Source: Neisseria montereyensis
GTDB taxonomy: Bacteria; Pseudomonadota; Gammaproteobacteria; Burkholderiales; Neisseriaceae
DNA: 64,000 nucleotides
Assembly (NCBI RefSeq): GCF_024834045.1
Contig: NZ_JANUXW010000007.1
Span: forward strand, 44,219-108,218
Direction: 5' to 3'
The translations under genes were made by a program, and so were the position numbers. A model generated the notes under the pieces. The model was not told where the DNA came from and made no database searches. It saw only the letters and a list, made by a program, of their open reading frames with translations. Shown here in pieces: positions 8,115-17,290 of the stretch. Every line of letters starts with the position of its first letter. Position 1 is the first letter of the stretch.

Positions 8115-11100
8115 TTAAGTCATGCGCTTAAGGCCGTCTGATAGATTTTGCATCAAAACATTACCTGCCGCTTCTACGACTTTTTCATCTCTGGCATTCA
8201 AGGCCGCCTGAAACTGCCTAGCCAAACCGTCCGCCGCAACACTCAGCCCCTCCAGCTTCAGGTTGCTCAAATCCCCAAGATTTAAGCCACCACCATTTCT
8301 GTTATTTGCCGCCAGTTCACGTTGCCGTTGCTCATCTTCGGCTTTTTGGCGTTGCCGCTGCTCTTTTTGACGAGCATATAAGGTCTCTTGTGCCCGTAAC
8401 GCCCGTTCCCACTCGTTTGCAACGTCTCCTTGGCCGTTTTTGGCCGCCGCCTGTTGCTTGGCTCTCAAATCCGCCAATTTTCGCTGCTGTTGCAGGGCAT
8501 AGCCGGCCTCTTCATCGCCGTTAATAGCCGCAAGTTCGGCCTCAATCGACAAACGGGCATCTTTAGCGTCGTCTTTAAGCTGTACCAGTTTTTGCCGGGC
8601 CGCCTCAATTGAGTTTCTGAGGTTGGCCAAGCTGGTGCTATCCAGCTTGCCCGTTGCTGCCGCTGCTGCCGTAGTCGCACGGGTAAGATGATTAACATTG
8701 ACCGTGCCGCTCGAAATAGCTGCGTTAAGCTCCTCTTGTGCGCTATTAGCACCTTTGATGGCATCCAAAAACTGGTCGGAATATGCCCGCCAGCCGCTGC
8801 GCAGAAAAAATGAACCTTGCTCGGTTAGGTCGTTTAGCAGGGTGCTATATCGCTCAAACTCTTCATTGGTCAGCTTGACCACACCGTGGGTGCTGCTGAT
8901 ACCTTGATGCAAAACATTGACTTTTCGGGCTGCCGATTCCGACGCGCTGCCCACCTTATCCATGCCGTCGGCCAACTCTTTGCTGGTTTGCCCGGCACTT
9001 TGGGCGGCTCGTGCATGATTATTGGCTGCCGCCGCTGCTTTGTTATGCGCATTTGCCGCCGTGTTGCCTGTTTTAGCCGATTGTGCCTCCAGCTCTGCCG
9101 TGCGCTGTTTAACTTGCGCCAATACCTGATCATATTGCGCGGCAGTAATCGTGCCAATTTCAAACGCGGCTTTGGCCTCTGCTGCCATACGGCTTAAGTC
9201 GGCAGTATCGGCGGCGGCCTTAATAGATTGCGCCATTGCATCGTAAGCCGTTTTAGCACCGGCCGCCCCATCTTTGGCCGCATCATTAAGGCGTTGGATT
9301 TGCTCCTTAGTTAACGCCGCCGCATCGCCGCTTTTTTGCAGCTGCGCGCGGAACGCGTCAAATTCGGCACGGCTTTGCAGTTTCCCCATCATTTGCTCAA
9401 AGCCATTACGGATTAACCGGGCATTTTCTATTCCGGCGTCTTTGGCCGCTGTCGATGCCTCCGCCCAATCAGCAAACGCTTCTTTGGCCTTACTGCTAAT
9501 TCCGGTGGTAGCCTCATCCATATCCACACCGATTTTGGCAAACGCTTCGGCAACTTTTGCGGCCGCATCGGGGGCTTTCTCACCGATTTGGGCAATCTCA
9601 TCGGCAGTTAATCCGGCCTGTTTACCCACGTCTTCCAAGCGTTTTCGCAGGGCGTCGACTGCTTCCGGACTATCCATTTTTGACAAGGCCGCCTGAAAAA
9701 TACGCGCCATCTGCTCGCTGTTATACCCAAACTGCACCGCTGCCTTATCAAAAGCAGCCAAACCTTTTGCGGCTTCCTCGCTAATGCCGCTGGATACCTG
9801 TTCGGCGGTCAACCCCAAATCTTTAAGCGCGTTTTTGGCCTCAAAAACGGCACCGGTATCAAATTTAAAGTCTGCACCCGCTTTGTTTAATTCGGTGTTT
9901 AACTTTTCCATTTCCGCCCGGTAACCATCCGCCTGCAAAGCAAGTTGGGCGTAAATACCGCTATTTTCCAAGCCTTCAGATTGCAATGTCCGCATAGATG
10001 CAGCAACAGCATCATATTCGGCCTTTAAATAACGGTATTGCTGCTGCATAGCTGCAATACGGGCGGATTCTTCCGCTGCGGCTTTCGCATTCGCTTCGGC
10101 ACGTTCGGCCTCTAATTTGGCCTGCTTTGCTTTCCTTTCCGCATCCTCTCGCTCAATTTGCGACTGGTAACGGAAGTGTTGGGTGTATTTGTCAAGGCTA
10201 CCTGTATCCCACAAAGAATCAGCCATTGCAATTACAGCAGCCAAGCCGTCGCCTAGGTTGCGAACAATCTCCACATTGTTATACAGTGCCTCACCAACCC
10301 CTTTGCCAAGCTCAAAAGACGAAAATAACGCTGCCGCATCTATGGCGGCGGTTTTCAGCGAACCGGCCAGCGTTTTAACTGCCGCCGCAGCCTTTGTCAT
10401 ATTCCCCGTCCCCGAAATAGCGGCGGCCTTCATATTAACGCCAAGCTCACGGGCGGCAGCTGCAGTCTGCTGTATGGCAACCTTGAGAGAGGTAACACTA
10501 CGCTCCTGTTTAAAAAAAGAAGCCTGAACATTGCTACCTGTAAGCCTTACTGCTGTCTCGTAGGCATTGATTGCCACCTTGCCCGCTGCAAATAGCGCAG
10601 CCATTTGGGTCAACGCTGGAAACTCTGTTGCAAGGTCGGAAATCGAACCCACCACACCGGATACACCACTCGCCACTCCTGCAATCACAGGCAATAAGGC
10701 ATCTCCAATGGATGAGGCAGCGTTTTCAATAGTTACTTTCGCTTTGTCTATCTGCTTTTGGGTAGTCCCGAGTGCATTACCCACTTCGGCCTGCATCGCC
10801 CCCAAGGTTTGTGACTTATCAGCCACCAATCCCAACGCCTTTTCATATTCGCCTAGAGAGCCAACCAGTAAAGCAATATCATCGCTGTACTCCGCACCAA
10901 ATAAATCAGCCAGCGCCAAGGCACGGCTCTGTTTGTCCAGCTGTTGGAGCTTGCCAAGAAAATCACTTAAAGCGTTTTGTGGGTTTGCTGCGATATTTGC
11001 CGCCATATCATCTGCCGACAAACCGATTTGGTTTAAGGCCGTCTGAAAATCCTTGCCCTGCGACTGCGCCGTCTGCAATTTTTGCAGCAGGGCATTAATG

Positions 11101-12362
11101 GCCGTTGCCGCCACCTCGGGCGGTTTGCCCAAAGCGATAAAAGCATCAGCCAACGCCGCCGCCTGCTCTGCGGCCAATCCAAACTGATTGGCATTACCGC
11201 CGATACGAGCCATTGCAGCCACGATATCTTTTTCTTTTGCAGCGGTATTATTGCCCAACACATTGATGGCATCACCGAGCTTTTCCACTTCCGCTATCGG
11301 CAGCTGAAACACGTTGGCAATGGTTGCCGCTGCTTCGCCTGCTTCCTGCGCCGTCAAGCCGAACGCCACCGCCATTTTTGACGCGATCTCAGTAAATTGC
11401 GGCAGATTGTCCAACGAAATACCCAACTGACCACCCTGTGCAGCCAAATCAGCCATAGCCGAAGCGGAAATACCTAATTCCGCCCCCATATCACGCAGAC
11501 TATCGGCCAGCGCCCCGTATTCTTCGGGCGTACCATCCACCACCTTTTTTACACCCGCCATTGCACTTTCAAATTTTATTGCTTCGCGGGCAACATAGGC
11601 CAAGCCGCCCGCCTTGGTAACAACACCTTGCAGCTCATTAGCAACATCCGCCAAAGTCGGGCGCAAATCTTTCAAACTGCGTTCAATTTTATTTACTTTA
11701 TCCCGTTGCAGTTCGGCAGCGCGTGCCAGTTCCGCATGGCTCAATGTGCCGCTGTTTTTAAGCGTTTCATAGGCCTGCTTGGTTTTTTCGATTTCCTGTC
11801 TTGCTTTGTCGTCCGCATCAAGCCCCAGTTGGATACGGGCATCGGCAATAGCCTTAAGCTCATGTGCTTCGGTGGCAAGTTTATCCATCTTAACGGCTGC
11901 TGCCGACGCTTTGGCCGCAAGTCGTTGTTCGTCTGCGGCCAGATTTTTAACCGACACACCGGCCGCAGTCATGGCGTTGCGTGAATCACGCACTTTCTCG
12001 GTAAGCTCGGTTTCTTGCTTGGCAAGCTTATCCATTTCCAAGCGCAGCTTCGCCACCGCTTCTTTTTGTTCGGTAGTGCCGCCGTTTTTCATATTTTCGT
12101 ACAGGCCGTTAAGCAGGGTATCGGCGGCTTTAATGGATAAACCCGTCTCCTCAAGCTCTTTATCTAAAGCTTTATATTGCTCAATGAGTGCCTGTTGGTG
12201 CGATGTTTTGGCAAATGTTTCATTCAGCTTCGCCGCCTCTGTGGATAACTTAGCCGTATCCAGCCCCGCCGCCTGTATTTCACCTGCCAGCGTTTTAATC
12301 TGTTCCGCGCCGTCTACATCCGCCGTAATACGGATACCCGCCTGAATCTCTGCCGATGCCAT
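8115..12362 (-). CDS. Tail tape measure protein (TP901 family)
   Basis: A 1415-residue protein that sets tail length and is ejected with the DNA. Residues about 1-240 and 700-1100 are long alanine/lysine/glutamate-rich coiled coils. Residues about 250-590 match the TP901 core, with stretches such as FESAMAGVKKVVDGTPEEYG and LAAQGGQLGIS. At the usual 0.15 nm per residue it would predict a tail of roughly 210 nm (family rule, not measured). It lies between the tail tube gene and the tip genes. An AG-DUS is embedded in the coding sequence at 11038. Length and the absence of a sheath gene indicate a siphovirus tail. Confidence 0.93.
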   Translation of the reverse strand: MASAEIQAGIRITADVDGAEQIKTLAGEIQAAGLDTAKLSTEAAKLNETFAKTSHQQALIEQYKALDKELEETGLSIKAADTLLNGLYENMKNGGTTEQKEAVAKLRLEMDKLAKQETELTEKVRDSRNAMTAAGVSVKNLAADEQRLAAKASAAAVKMDKLATEAHELKAIADARIQLGLDADDKARQEIEKTKQAYETLKNSGTLSHAELARAAELQRDKVNKIERSLKDLRPTLADVANELQGVVTKAGGLAYVAREAIKFESAMAGVKKVVDGTPEEYGALADSLRDMGAELGISASAMADLAAQGGQLGISLDNLPQFTEIASKMAVAFGLTAQEAGEAAATIANVFQLPIAEVEKLGDAINVLGNNTAAKEKDIVAAMARIGGNANQFGLAAEQAAALADAFIALGKPPEVAATAINALLQKLQTAQSQGKDFQTALNQIGLSADDMAANIAANPQNALSDFLGKLQQLDKQSRALALADLFGAEYSDDIALLVGSLGEYEKALGLVADKSQTLGAMQAEVGNALGTTQKQIDKAKVTIENAASSIGDALLPVIAGVASGVSGVVGSISDLATEFPALTQMAALFAAGKVAINAYETAVRLTGSNVQASFFKQERSVTSLKVAIQQTAAAARELGVNMKAAAISGTGNMTKAAAAVKTLAGSLKTAAIDAAALFSSFELGKGVGEALYNNVEIVRNLGDGLAAVIAMADSLWDTGSLDKYTQHFRYQSQIEREDAERKAKQAKLEAERAEANAKAAAEESARIAAMQQQYRYLKAEYDAVAASMRTLQSEGLENSGIYAQLALQADGYRAEMEKLNTELNKAGADFKFDTGAVFEAKNALKDLGLTAEQVSSGISEEAAKGLAAFDKAAVQFGYNSEQMARIFQAALSKMDSPEAVDALRKRLEDVGKQAGLTADEIAQIGEKAPDAAAKVAEAFAKIGVDMDEATTGISSKAKEAFADWAEASTAAKDAGIENARLIRNGFEQMMGKLQSRAEFDAFRAQLQKSGDAAALTKEQIQRLNDAAKDGAAGAKTAYDAMAQSIKAAADTADLSRMAAEAKAAFEIGTITAAQYDQVLAQVKQRTAELEAQSAKTGNTAANAHNKAAAAANNHARAAQSAGQTSKELADGMDKVGSASESAARKVNVLHQGISSTHGVVKLTNEEFERYSTLLNDLTEQGSFFLRSGWRAYSDQFLDAIKGANSAQEELNAAISSGTVNVNHLTRATTAAAAATGKLDSTSLANLRNSIEAARQKLVQLKDDAKDARLSIEAELAAINGDEEAGYALQQQRKLADLRAKQQAAAKNGQGDVANEWERALRAQETLYARQKEQRQRQKAEDEQRQRELAANNRNGGGLNLGDLSNLKLEGLSVAADGLARQFQAALNARDEKVVEAAGNVLMQNLSDGLKRMT

Positions 12363-12594
12363 ATTGATAAACCTCTATATTTACGTTATGCCAATCCATA
12401 ATTATTGGTAATAAATCTAATTTGTCATTTAGAAATCATTCATTACAAGGGGTGGATGCGTAAATATTTTTCCGCTGTAAACACCCTATTAAACACATGA
12501 CAAAAACACTGCAAAAATTAAGGCCGCCTGAAATTTCAGACGGCCTTTACTTTTAAAATCCCGCGCGTACCTTTCGGCAGAGGCACAGGAATGT
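12363..12594. other. Gap where tail assembly chaperones are usually encoded
   Basis: This 232-bp space separates the tail tube and tape measure genes. I find no open frame of useful length and no slippery-sequence frameshift pair. It holds a DUS hairpin (12519-12549) and AT-rich sequence leading to the tape measure start. Confidence 0.6.
12519..12549 (-). terminator. DUS-type hairpin terminator after the tail tube gene
   Basis: AAGGCCGCCTGAAA is followed directly by TTTCAGACGGCCTT, giving a long stem with almost no loop. On the minus strand it ends in TTAATTTTT. It lies about 45 bp downstream of the tail tube stop codon. Confidence 0.7.
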
Positions 12595-13359
12595 CTAATT
12601 ACTAAAACTTGAGAAAGAATACGCTGATTTCTGACCTTCAGCCAATACAGCTTTACCCGTAAATGATGCTGTGGCAAACTCATCGCCGAACCAGTCAATA
12701 TCGCCGTCGGCAGCCAATACAGCATGCGGGATGTGTAACACGCCTGCCTCGCCGGTAACACGGTTTTTGCCGTCAACCCAAATTTCCAAATCCAAGCGGC
12801 TCAATGTGCCCGCATTAATCTTGAAACCACCGCCGGCACGGGTTTTATAGCTGACCTTGATGTCTTCGTCGTCGTTGACGTTTTCTGCGGTTGAGTCAAT
12901 CTCAATCAAACCCACGTTTGAATTAAATTTAACTTTGCCATCATCGACGGCGGCGCCACTCTTGTTTTTAACTTTAATTGTGGCCGGGTCAATATTTTCG
13001 TGCGGCAGCTTATAGCCTTGGCCTTTTTTACCGATATGGATAACAGTGTCAGTTACCGTTTCCGCACTGGCGGAAATTACAGCGGCCGCGCCCATCAAAG
13101 CCATTGCCAAGTTATTTTTATCAAATGTATCCAGTGTCAAACCCACCTCTGTCGGATTAGGGGTAACCAAGCTGTCCAATGCTTGGCCGTATGTGCCTTT
13201 GCGTTTACTCAAACGCTCCGTGCTTTCGGTAGATGATGCGGTAGTTAGCGATGTGGTATTACCCACATCATAAATGCCGCCATCCGGGATACTGCGGTTG
13301 CGTACTTTCACGTCGCCTTCAAAAATCAGGCCGTGGTCGACAGTGCGGTTAATAGACAT
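12595..13359 (-). CDS. Major tail tube protein
   Basis: A 254-residue protein opening MSINRTVDHGLIFEGDVKVR. It has a beta-rich N-terminal tube-type domain (residues about 1-130), an Ig-like segment with VKNKSGAAVDDGKVKF, and a final strand-rich part. This matches major tail proteins of Mu-like siphoviruses, which polymerise around the tape measure to form the tail tube. The tail terminator and gpG-like genes come before it in phage order and the tape measure after. The ATG at 13359 is preceded by AGAGAGGAC, a good ribosome site. Confidence 0.8.
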   Translation of the reverse strand: MSINRTVDHGLIFEGDVKVRNRSIPDGGIYDVGNTTSLTTASSTESTERLSKRKGTYGQALDSLVTPNPTEVGLTLDTFDKNNLAMALMGAAAVISASAETVTDTVIHIGKKGQGYKLPHENIDPATIKVKNKSGAAVDDGKVKFNSNVGLIEIDSTAENVNDDEDIKVSYKTRAGGGFKINAGTLSRLDLEIWVDGKNRVTGEAGVLHIPHAVLAADGDIDWFGDEFATASFTGKAVLAEGQKSAYSFSSFSN

Positions 13360-13360
13360 A

Positions 13361-13840
13361 TCAGTCCTCTCTTAATTTAATAGCTACTGCGGTTTCAAAC
13401 CGCATCGGAAAAAAAGCAAAGCCCTCATGGTAGGCAATCGGCAAGGCTGCCCGGGCGGTAAACGGCTCCAGCGTGAGCTTTTCACCATTACCGCCGCACG
13501 GGTCGAATCCCTGAAATGCCGATTTAATGGCGGTAATCGTCTCGCCGACACCGTCCTCACCATATTGCAGGCGGTTAGGGTTGTATTGACGTTTAACCAA
13601 AATAAAACTAAAGCTCAAACGCTCGCGCAACAAGCCTTTTTTGCCGGCTGTTACGTCAGGGGTGAAACCATCAAACACCACATAAACCGCACCGTCTTGC
13701 GGCTTGATTTTGCGGTCTGACGTTACCGCCTCAAGGTCTGCCGCCTCTAAAACCGAACTCACGCCCGGCACTTGTGCCATGCGCTCCATAATGGCGGGGT
13801 AGCAGGCCAGCATATTGTGATACATAGGCAAGGTTGCCAT
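13361..13840 (-). CDS. Tail terminator / gp37-like protein
   Basis: A 159-residue protein beginning MATLPMYHNMLACYPAIMER. It has the size, mixed alpha/beta pattern and gene position of the phage proteins that cap the tail tube or join it to the head (gp37-like of Mu relatives). It starts at the stop of the gpG-like gene (13840) and ends 1 bp before the tail tube gene, so the three are tightly coupled. There are no catalytic motifs. The role as tail terminator is inferred from synteny. Confidence 0.65.
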   Translation of the reverse strand: MATLPMYHNMLACYPAIMERMAQVPGVSSVLEAADLEAVTSDRKIKPQDGAVYVVFDGFTPDVTAGKKGLLRERLSFSFILVKRQYNPNRLQYGEDGVGETITAIKSAFQGFDPCGGNGEKLTLEPFTARAALPIAYHEGFAFFPMRFETAVAIKLRED

Positions 13841-14286
13841 TACTTACTCCAAATGGTTTGCAGCCACTCTCCCAAAGAAGCGCGGATGTCGCTGTGATCT
13901 TGCTCGCTCAAGCCAAAAATCTCACGAGCGGGCATTTTTGCGGTACCTGTTTGCAAATAGGCGGCATATACTCTATCGGTACCCACTTCGGCCATGCTCT
14001 CGGTTGCATGACTGGTAATGCTTTTGAGTAGGTCGCCACGGTCAACCAAGATTGAGCCGCGCGTTCTGCCGTTTTTTGCCGTTTTTGCATATAGCGTCCA
14101 CAGCGACAAACCAGCCCACTTGCTGCCATCGGGTGCGGTTTTGGTTTCAAACCGCTTTCGGGTGCTGTTTTCTAACAGCGCAGCAACGGCATCTAACGGC
14201 TGTTTTAAATCACCGTTTAAACGGATATACAACGTGCTTAAATGGCTTGTCAGCTCTGGCAGTTGGGCATCAATTGTTAGTCTCAT
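13840..14286 (-). CDS. Virion morphogenesis protein, Mu gpG-like
   Basis: A 148-residue protein of the phage virion morphogenesis family (tail completion S / Mu G type). Diagnostic stretches are LLENSTRKRFETKTAPDGSK with WAGLS, followed by RGSILVDRGDLLKSI and YAAYLQTGTAKMPAREIFGL, which are the conserved core of the family. These proteins act in head-tail joining or tail completion. The start at 14286 overlaps the end of the gp36-like gene by 17 bp. Confidence 0.87.
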   Translation of the reverse strand: MRLTIDAQLPELTSHLSTLYIRLNGDLKQPLDAVAALLENSTRKRFETKTAPDGSKWAGLSLWTLYAKTAKNGRTRGSILVDRGDLLKSITSHATESMAEVGTDRVYAAYLQTGTAKMPAREIFGLSEQDHSDIRASLGEWLQTIWSK

Positions 14287-14689
14287 GCCATGCCTCCACT
14301 CTATTGGGTATCACCGCATACAGGCCGTCTGAAGCCTTGCCTGCGGGTTGGGTTGCATCCAAACCCAACAGGCGCGGCTCTTTAACCAACGCTTTCAGCC
14401 AATCAATAGCAGCCTTGTAGCGTTTTTCGACAATTTCAATGTCGCCGTCCTCGTGTAGGTAGTAACGTGCAATATCACAAACCTTTAAAACCAACACACG
14501 CGGCGTTTCTACACCGTCAAGGTTTTTATAACCGGCTGCGGCCAAATAACTGCCTGCCTCGGCTTCTGCGTCTGCGATTGCCCGCTCCAATACTTCCGCG
14601 TTTACGGTCTTACCGTATTCATGGTCGGTAAGGGCGGCGATTTCCCTTTCGGAAAACCGTAAAATCATATCTTCGCGGGTAATCAGCAT
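14270..14689 (-). CDS. Head-tail connector gp36-like (DUF1320)
   Basis: A 139-residue protein of the DUF1320 / Mu gp36 family, which is placed in the head-tail adaptor. It opens MLITREDMILRFSEREIAAL and is helical, with VLERAIADAEAEAGSYLAAA and VCDIARYYLHEDGD. The ribosome-binding region is itself a DNA uptake sequence: AAAAAGGCCGTCTGAA stands directly before ATG 14689, with AAGG serving as Shine-Dalgarno. It follows the capsid gene by 14 bp. Confidence 0.85.
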   Translation of the reverse strand: MLITREDMILRFSEREIAALTDHEYGKTVNAEVLERAIADAEAEAGSYLAAAGYKNLDGVETPRVLVLKVCDIARYYLHEDGDIEIVEKRYKAAIDWLKALVKEPRLLGLDATQPAGKASDGLYAVIPNRVEAWHETNN

Positions 14690-14703
14690 TTCAGACGGCC
14701 TTT

Positions 14704-15690
14704 TTAAGCAGTAAGTGTTGCCACCAGCTCGGGGCGTAAAGCAATCGGCAGCGGATTAGACTGCATGTGCAGGCTCCATCCTTTGTCGTGGGTTAGCTTT
14801 TCGCGGCTGGCATAATATGGCAACGCACGGGTATTTACGGTGGCGTTCATGTCTGCAGGGGCAAATGCCTCTGTGTACAGTTTGCGACCGACAGGCATCA
14901 AGATTGCTTTGTCAGATTCGATTTTTGCGCCTTTTGCACCAAAATCGCCGACATACTGGATAAATTTAATGCCGCCATGCTCAAATGCAATCGGATTGAG
15001 CGTACCGTCGCGATACACCGCGCCCTCTTTATAGCGCTCATAAATCGCCTTCATTTTGTCGTGGTATTTAAGCGCCTCTAAAAAATCAAGGCCGCACAAA
15101 GCTACCCAGCCCGTAACCATCGCCCCTTTTTGCTTGGCGCGTAGCTTGGCAATAGTGGTATCGATCATTTTGCCCACCTCGGTATCGGCGCTATCAAGAC
15201 TCCAATCAAAGGTTTCGCGTTTAACACCAAACTCTTTATAGAGGTCATACAACATCGTACCGTCGGCATCTAAAATCTTGCCCTGTAATGCACCCAACAT
15301 TAGATGCTCGCGGGTGTATTCGAGGTTGAGTTTGCCATCTTGCAATTTGTCGGTGACTGCACTCTCTACGGTTTCGGCTTTGTCCGTGCCAAATCCGCGC
15401 AGGTTTTGCACATCGTCAGCACGCACCACATCATTTTCAGGCAGATGGGGGATGCGGAAAGTTTTAATTACACGGTCTTTGGCAGGGATTGCCTGGCCAG
15501 ATTCACCGCGCTCTTTACTTTGAACCAAGCTTAGGCGGCCTTCGCTGTACTCGATATTGACATAAGTCGTTGTCAGATATTGCGGCTCAAAAACGCCCAA
15601 ATCGCGGATTTGCGTGGGCACGGCGGGGATTTTATTAATGGCGGCGGTCAAAGCCTTAACGCCAAATTTGCTCTCACTTGATAACGGCAT
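14704..15690 (-). CDS. Major capsid protein, lambda E-like
   Basis: A 328-residue major head protein of the phage capsid E family (HK97-fold as in lambda). Typical features are the N-terminal segment with FEPQYLTTTYVNIEYSEGRL, the central LEYTREHLMLGALQGKILDA, and the C-terminal TRALPYYASREKLTHDKGWS followed by LHMQSNPLPI. It is preceded in phage order by a lambda D-like decoration protein and followed by gp36. A Mu-type transposition module joined to a lambda-type capsid is characteristic of B3/D3112-like phages rather than Mu itself. Confidence 0.92.
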   Translation of the reverse strand: MPLSSESKFGVKALTAAINKIPAVPTQIRDLGVFEPQYLTTTYVNIEYSEGRLSLVQSKERGESGQAIPAKDRVIKTFRIPHLPENDVVRADDVQNLRGFGTDKAETVESAVTDKLQDGKLNLEYTREHLMLGALQGKILDADGTMLYDLYKEFGVKRETFDWSLDSADTEVGKMIDTTIAKLRAKQKGAMVTGWVALCGLDFLEALKYHDKMKAIYERYKEGAVYRDGTLNPIAFEHGGIKFIQYVGDFGAKGAKIESDKAILMPVGRKLYTEAFAPADMNATVNTRALPYYASREKLTHDKGWSLHMQSNPLPIALRPELVATLTA

Positions 15691-15755
15691 AGTTTTCTTT
15701 CATATAAAAAACGGTTTGATTCAGGCTGTTTTGAAACAGCCTGCTCTAATTGGGA

Positions 15756-16106
15756 TTAAGCCTGCGGCGTGCCCTGATAGACAATACCGTAAGGGTCGCC
15801 ATCTTTTTTCAGGCCGTCCAGATTGCCGCCTGTTGACGCGGCTGCATTAACCGCCGTACTTGCAACCAGCGACAAGTCGATAATGCAGTTATGCGGCTGT
15901 ACAATCACCTTACCGTCTTGCTCATTGGTCAAGGCCAGCAGTTTTTTACCCTCGCGCAAGGGGTAATCGACAAATGTGCCGATTTTAGTACCCTCGTCGG
16001 CAGCCACCGCCACACGGGTTAACGGCGTAGCTTCCCACTTCAAAAAGTGTCCGGTAACAGGCGCTAAGGTTTCACCTGTGGTTTTCATTTTCGCGTCTTC
16101 AGACAT
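15756..16106 (-). CDS. Head decoration protein, lambda gpD-like
   Basis: A 116-residue protein starting MSEDAKMKTTGETLAPVTGH. I choose ATG 16106, with GGGGGTG just upstream, over an ATG four codons earlier. The domain carries the beta-tulip style pattern of gpD (FLKWEATPLTRVAVAADEGT, YPLREGKKLLAL) and would stabilise the expanded capsid as trimers at the threefold axes. Its start overlaps the end of the protease/scaffold gene and it stands 65 bp ahead of the capsid gene, the same order as in lambda (D then E). Confidence 0.82.
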   Translation of the reverse strand: MSEDAKMKTTGETLAPVTGHFLKWEATPLTRVAVAADEGTKIGTFVDYPLREGKKLLALTNEQDGKVIVQPHNCIIDLSLVASTAVNAAASTGGNLDGLKKDGDPYGIVYQGTPQA

Positions 16107-17055
16107 ATTCACCCCCATTAAAAGAGCTTTTACCTGTTGCCACTGACAACTTCACAGCAGCGGTTCCGTCTTGCACATTACCGCCCTTATCGGCAAGCAA
16201 CGCTTCCGGCACCGGTGGCTTGGCGTTAGCTGACAATGCTGCATCTTTGGGTTTTAAATCAGCAATCACTTCTTCGGCTTGCGCCAAATCCGCTGCTAAC
16301 AATAGCTTGTAGGTGGATTCATGGACGCCGCTAAACTTGCCGTCCTCGCCGACACTAAATCCGGCTGCCGACAACTTGGCGTCAATCTGCGCCTTGTGCG
16401 CTGATAGTTTTAAATCAGCATTTTCTTTTTCTAACGCGGCCTTATCCGCCTTGAGTTGGTCGAACTCGGCCTTTTCTTCAGGTGTCATGCTCAAGCGCTC
16501 CTGTTTGGGTTGATAATCAAATACCTGCGGCTTGCCATCATCAGACAAGGCCACGGCGTGGGTATTGCCGTCAACACCGACGGCGGTAAACGATACTTCG
16601 CGGATGGTGCAATCACGCATAATCAGCATAGGGCCTTGTACTTCACGGCCGTTAACGCTGACTTTAGCTCCTGCGCTCAACTCTTCAACGCGCGCCGATT
16701 GCACATATACTGACATTTCCCACGGAAAGCCTTGGTCGGATTCTTCCGCCACGGCTCGCCCGTGTTCATTGTTGAGCAAAGTGCCTTCGGCATATAGGCC
16801 GTCTGAAGTCACCGATAACTTACCCATGCCGGCACGCTTACTGCCTGCGTGGTCTATAAGAAATGCGGTTTTGTCTTTGAGCTTAATACCGTCGAAGTCG
16901 ATAACCGTTTGCCACATACCTAAACCGAACGGACGGCCGCTGTTGGCAATACCGGAAAACTTGCGCGGCTCTTCGCCGGATACAGCAGCTACAGCCACCG
17001 CATCAGCAGAAGAAAGGCGCAGGTTTAAAGTTTGGGGGATGTTTTTTGTATTCAT
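16099..17055 (-). CDS. Prohead protease / scaffold, Mu gpI-like
   Basis: A 318-residue protein from ATG 17055 (MNTKNIPQTLNLRLS); the frame is open to 17175, but the added part does not look like the family and neither start has a clear Shine-Dalgarno. Residues about 1-170 are the protease, with FLIDHAGSKRAGMG carrying the likely catalytic His and GFPWEMSVYV the likely Ser. Residues about 190-270 are a lysine/glutamate coiled coil typical of a fused scaffold, and the C-terminus is alanine-rich. It should process the scaffold during capsid maturation. It precedes the gpD and capsid genes. Confidence 0.82.
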   Translation of the reverse strand: MNTKNIPQTLNLRLSSADAVAVAAVSGEEPRKFSGIANSGRPFGLGMWQTVIDFDGIKLKDKTAFLIDHAGSKRAGMGKLSVTSDGLYAEGTLLNNEHGRAVAEESDQGFPWEMSVYVQSARVEELSAGAKVSVNGREVQGPMLIMRDCTIREVSFTAVGVDGNTHAVALSDDGKPQVFDYQPKQERLSMTPEEKAEFDQLKADKAALEKENADLKLSAHKAQIDAKLSAAGFSVGEDGKFSGVHESTYKLLLAADLAQAEEVIADLKPKDAALSANAKPPVPEALLADKGGNVQDGTAAVKLSVATGKSSFNGGEYV

Positions 17056-17247
17056 GCCGCCATGATAGAGGCAGCTTGTGAAGAATTGGCTTGGCAGCAG
17101 TTCATTACTGCCGACAGGGGAAACGGCATTTTTATCCGTTGCTAAGGTTTGACATTGCCAACTAATGACAGACATGCCGATTGCGGCGATTTTAACGGGG
17201 GTTTAACGGGGGGGTATAAGCAAAGGTAAGGGGTAAAGATACCCATA

Positions 17248-17280
17248 AGACAAAACGCGCTAAAAAGCGCGTTTTTGTCG
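17248..17280 (-). terminator. Hairpin terminator after the MuF-immunity pair
   Basis: AAAACGCGCT (17252-17261) pairs with AGCGCGTTTT (17266-17275) around an AAAA loop, with T residues on both sides. It is about 15 bp beyond the stop at 17291 and separates the MuF pair from the protease/capsid genes. Confidence 0.75.
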
Positions 17281-17290
17281 TTTTTTGGTT

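Noticed and set aside
12489-12776. Minus-strand frame overlapping the tail tube end, considered as a tail chaperone
   Set aside because: It lies largely within the tube gene in another frame, has no slippery sequence and no chaperone-like pattern.
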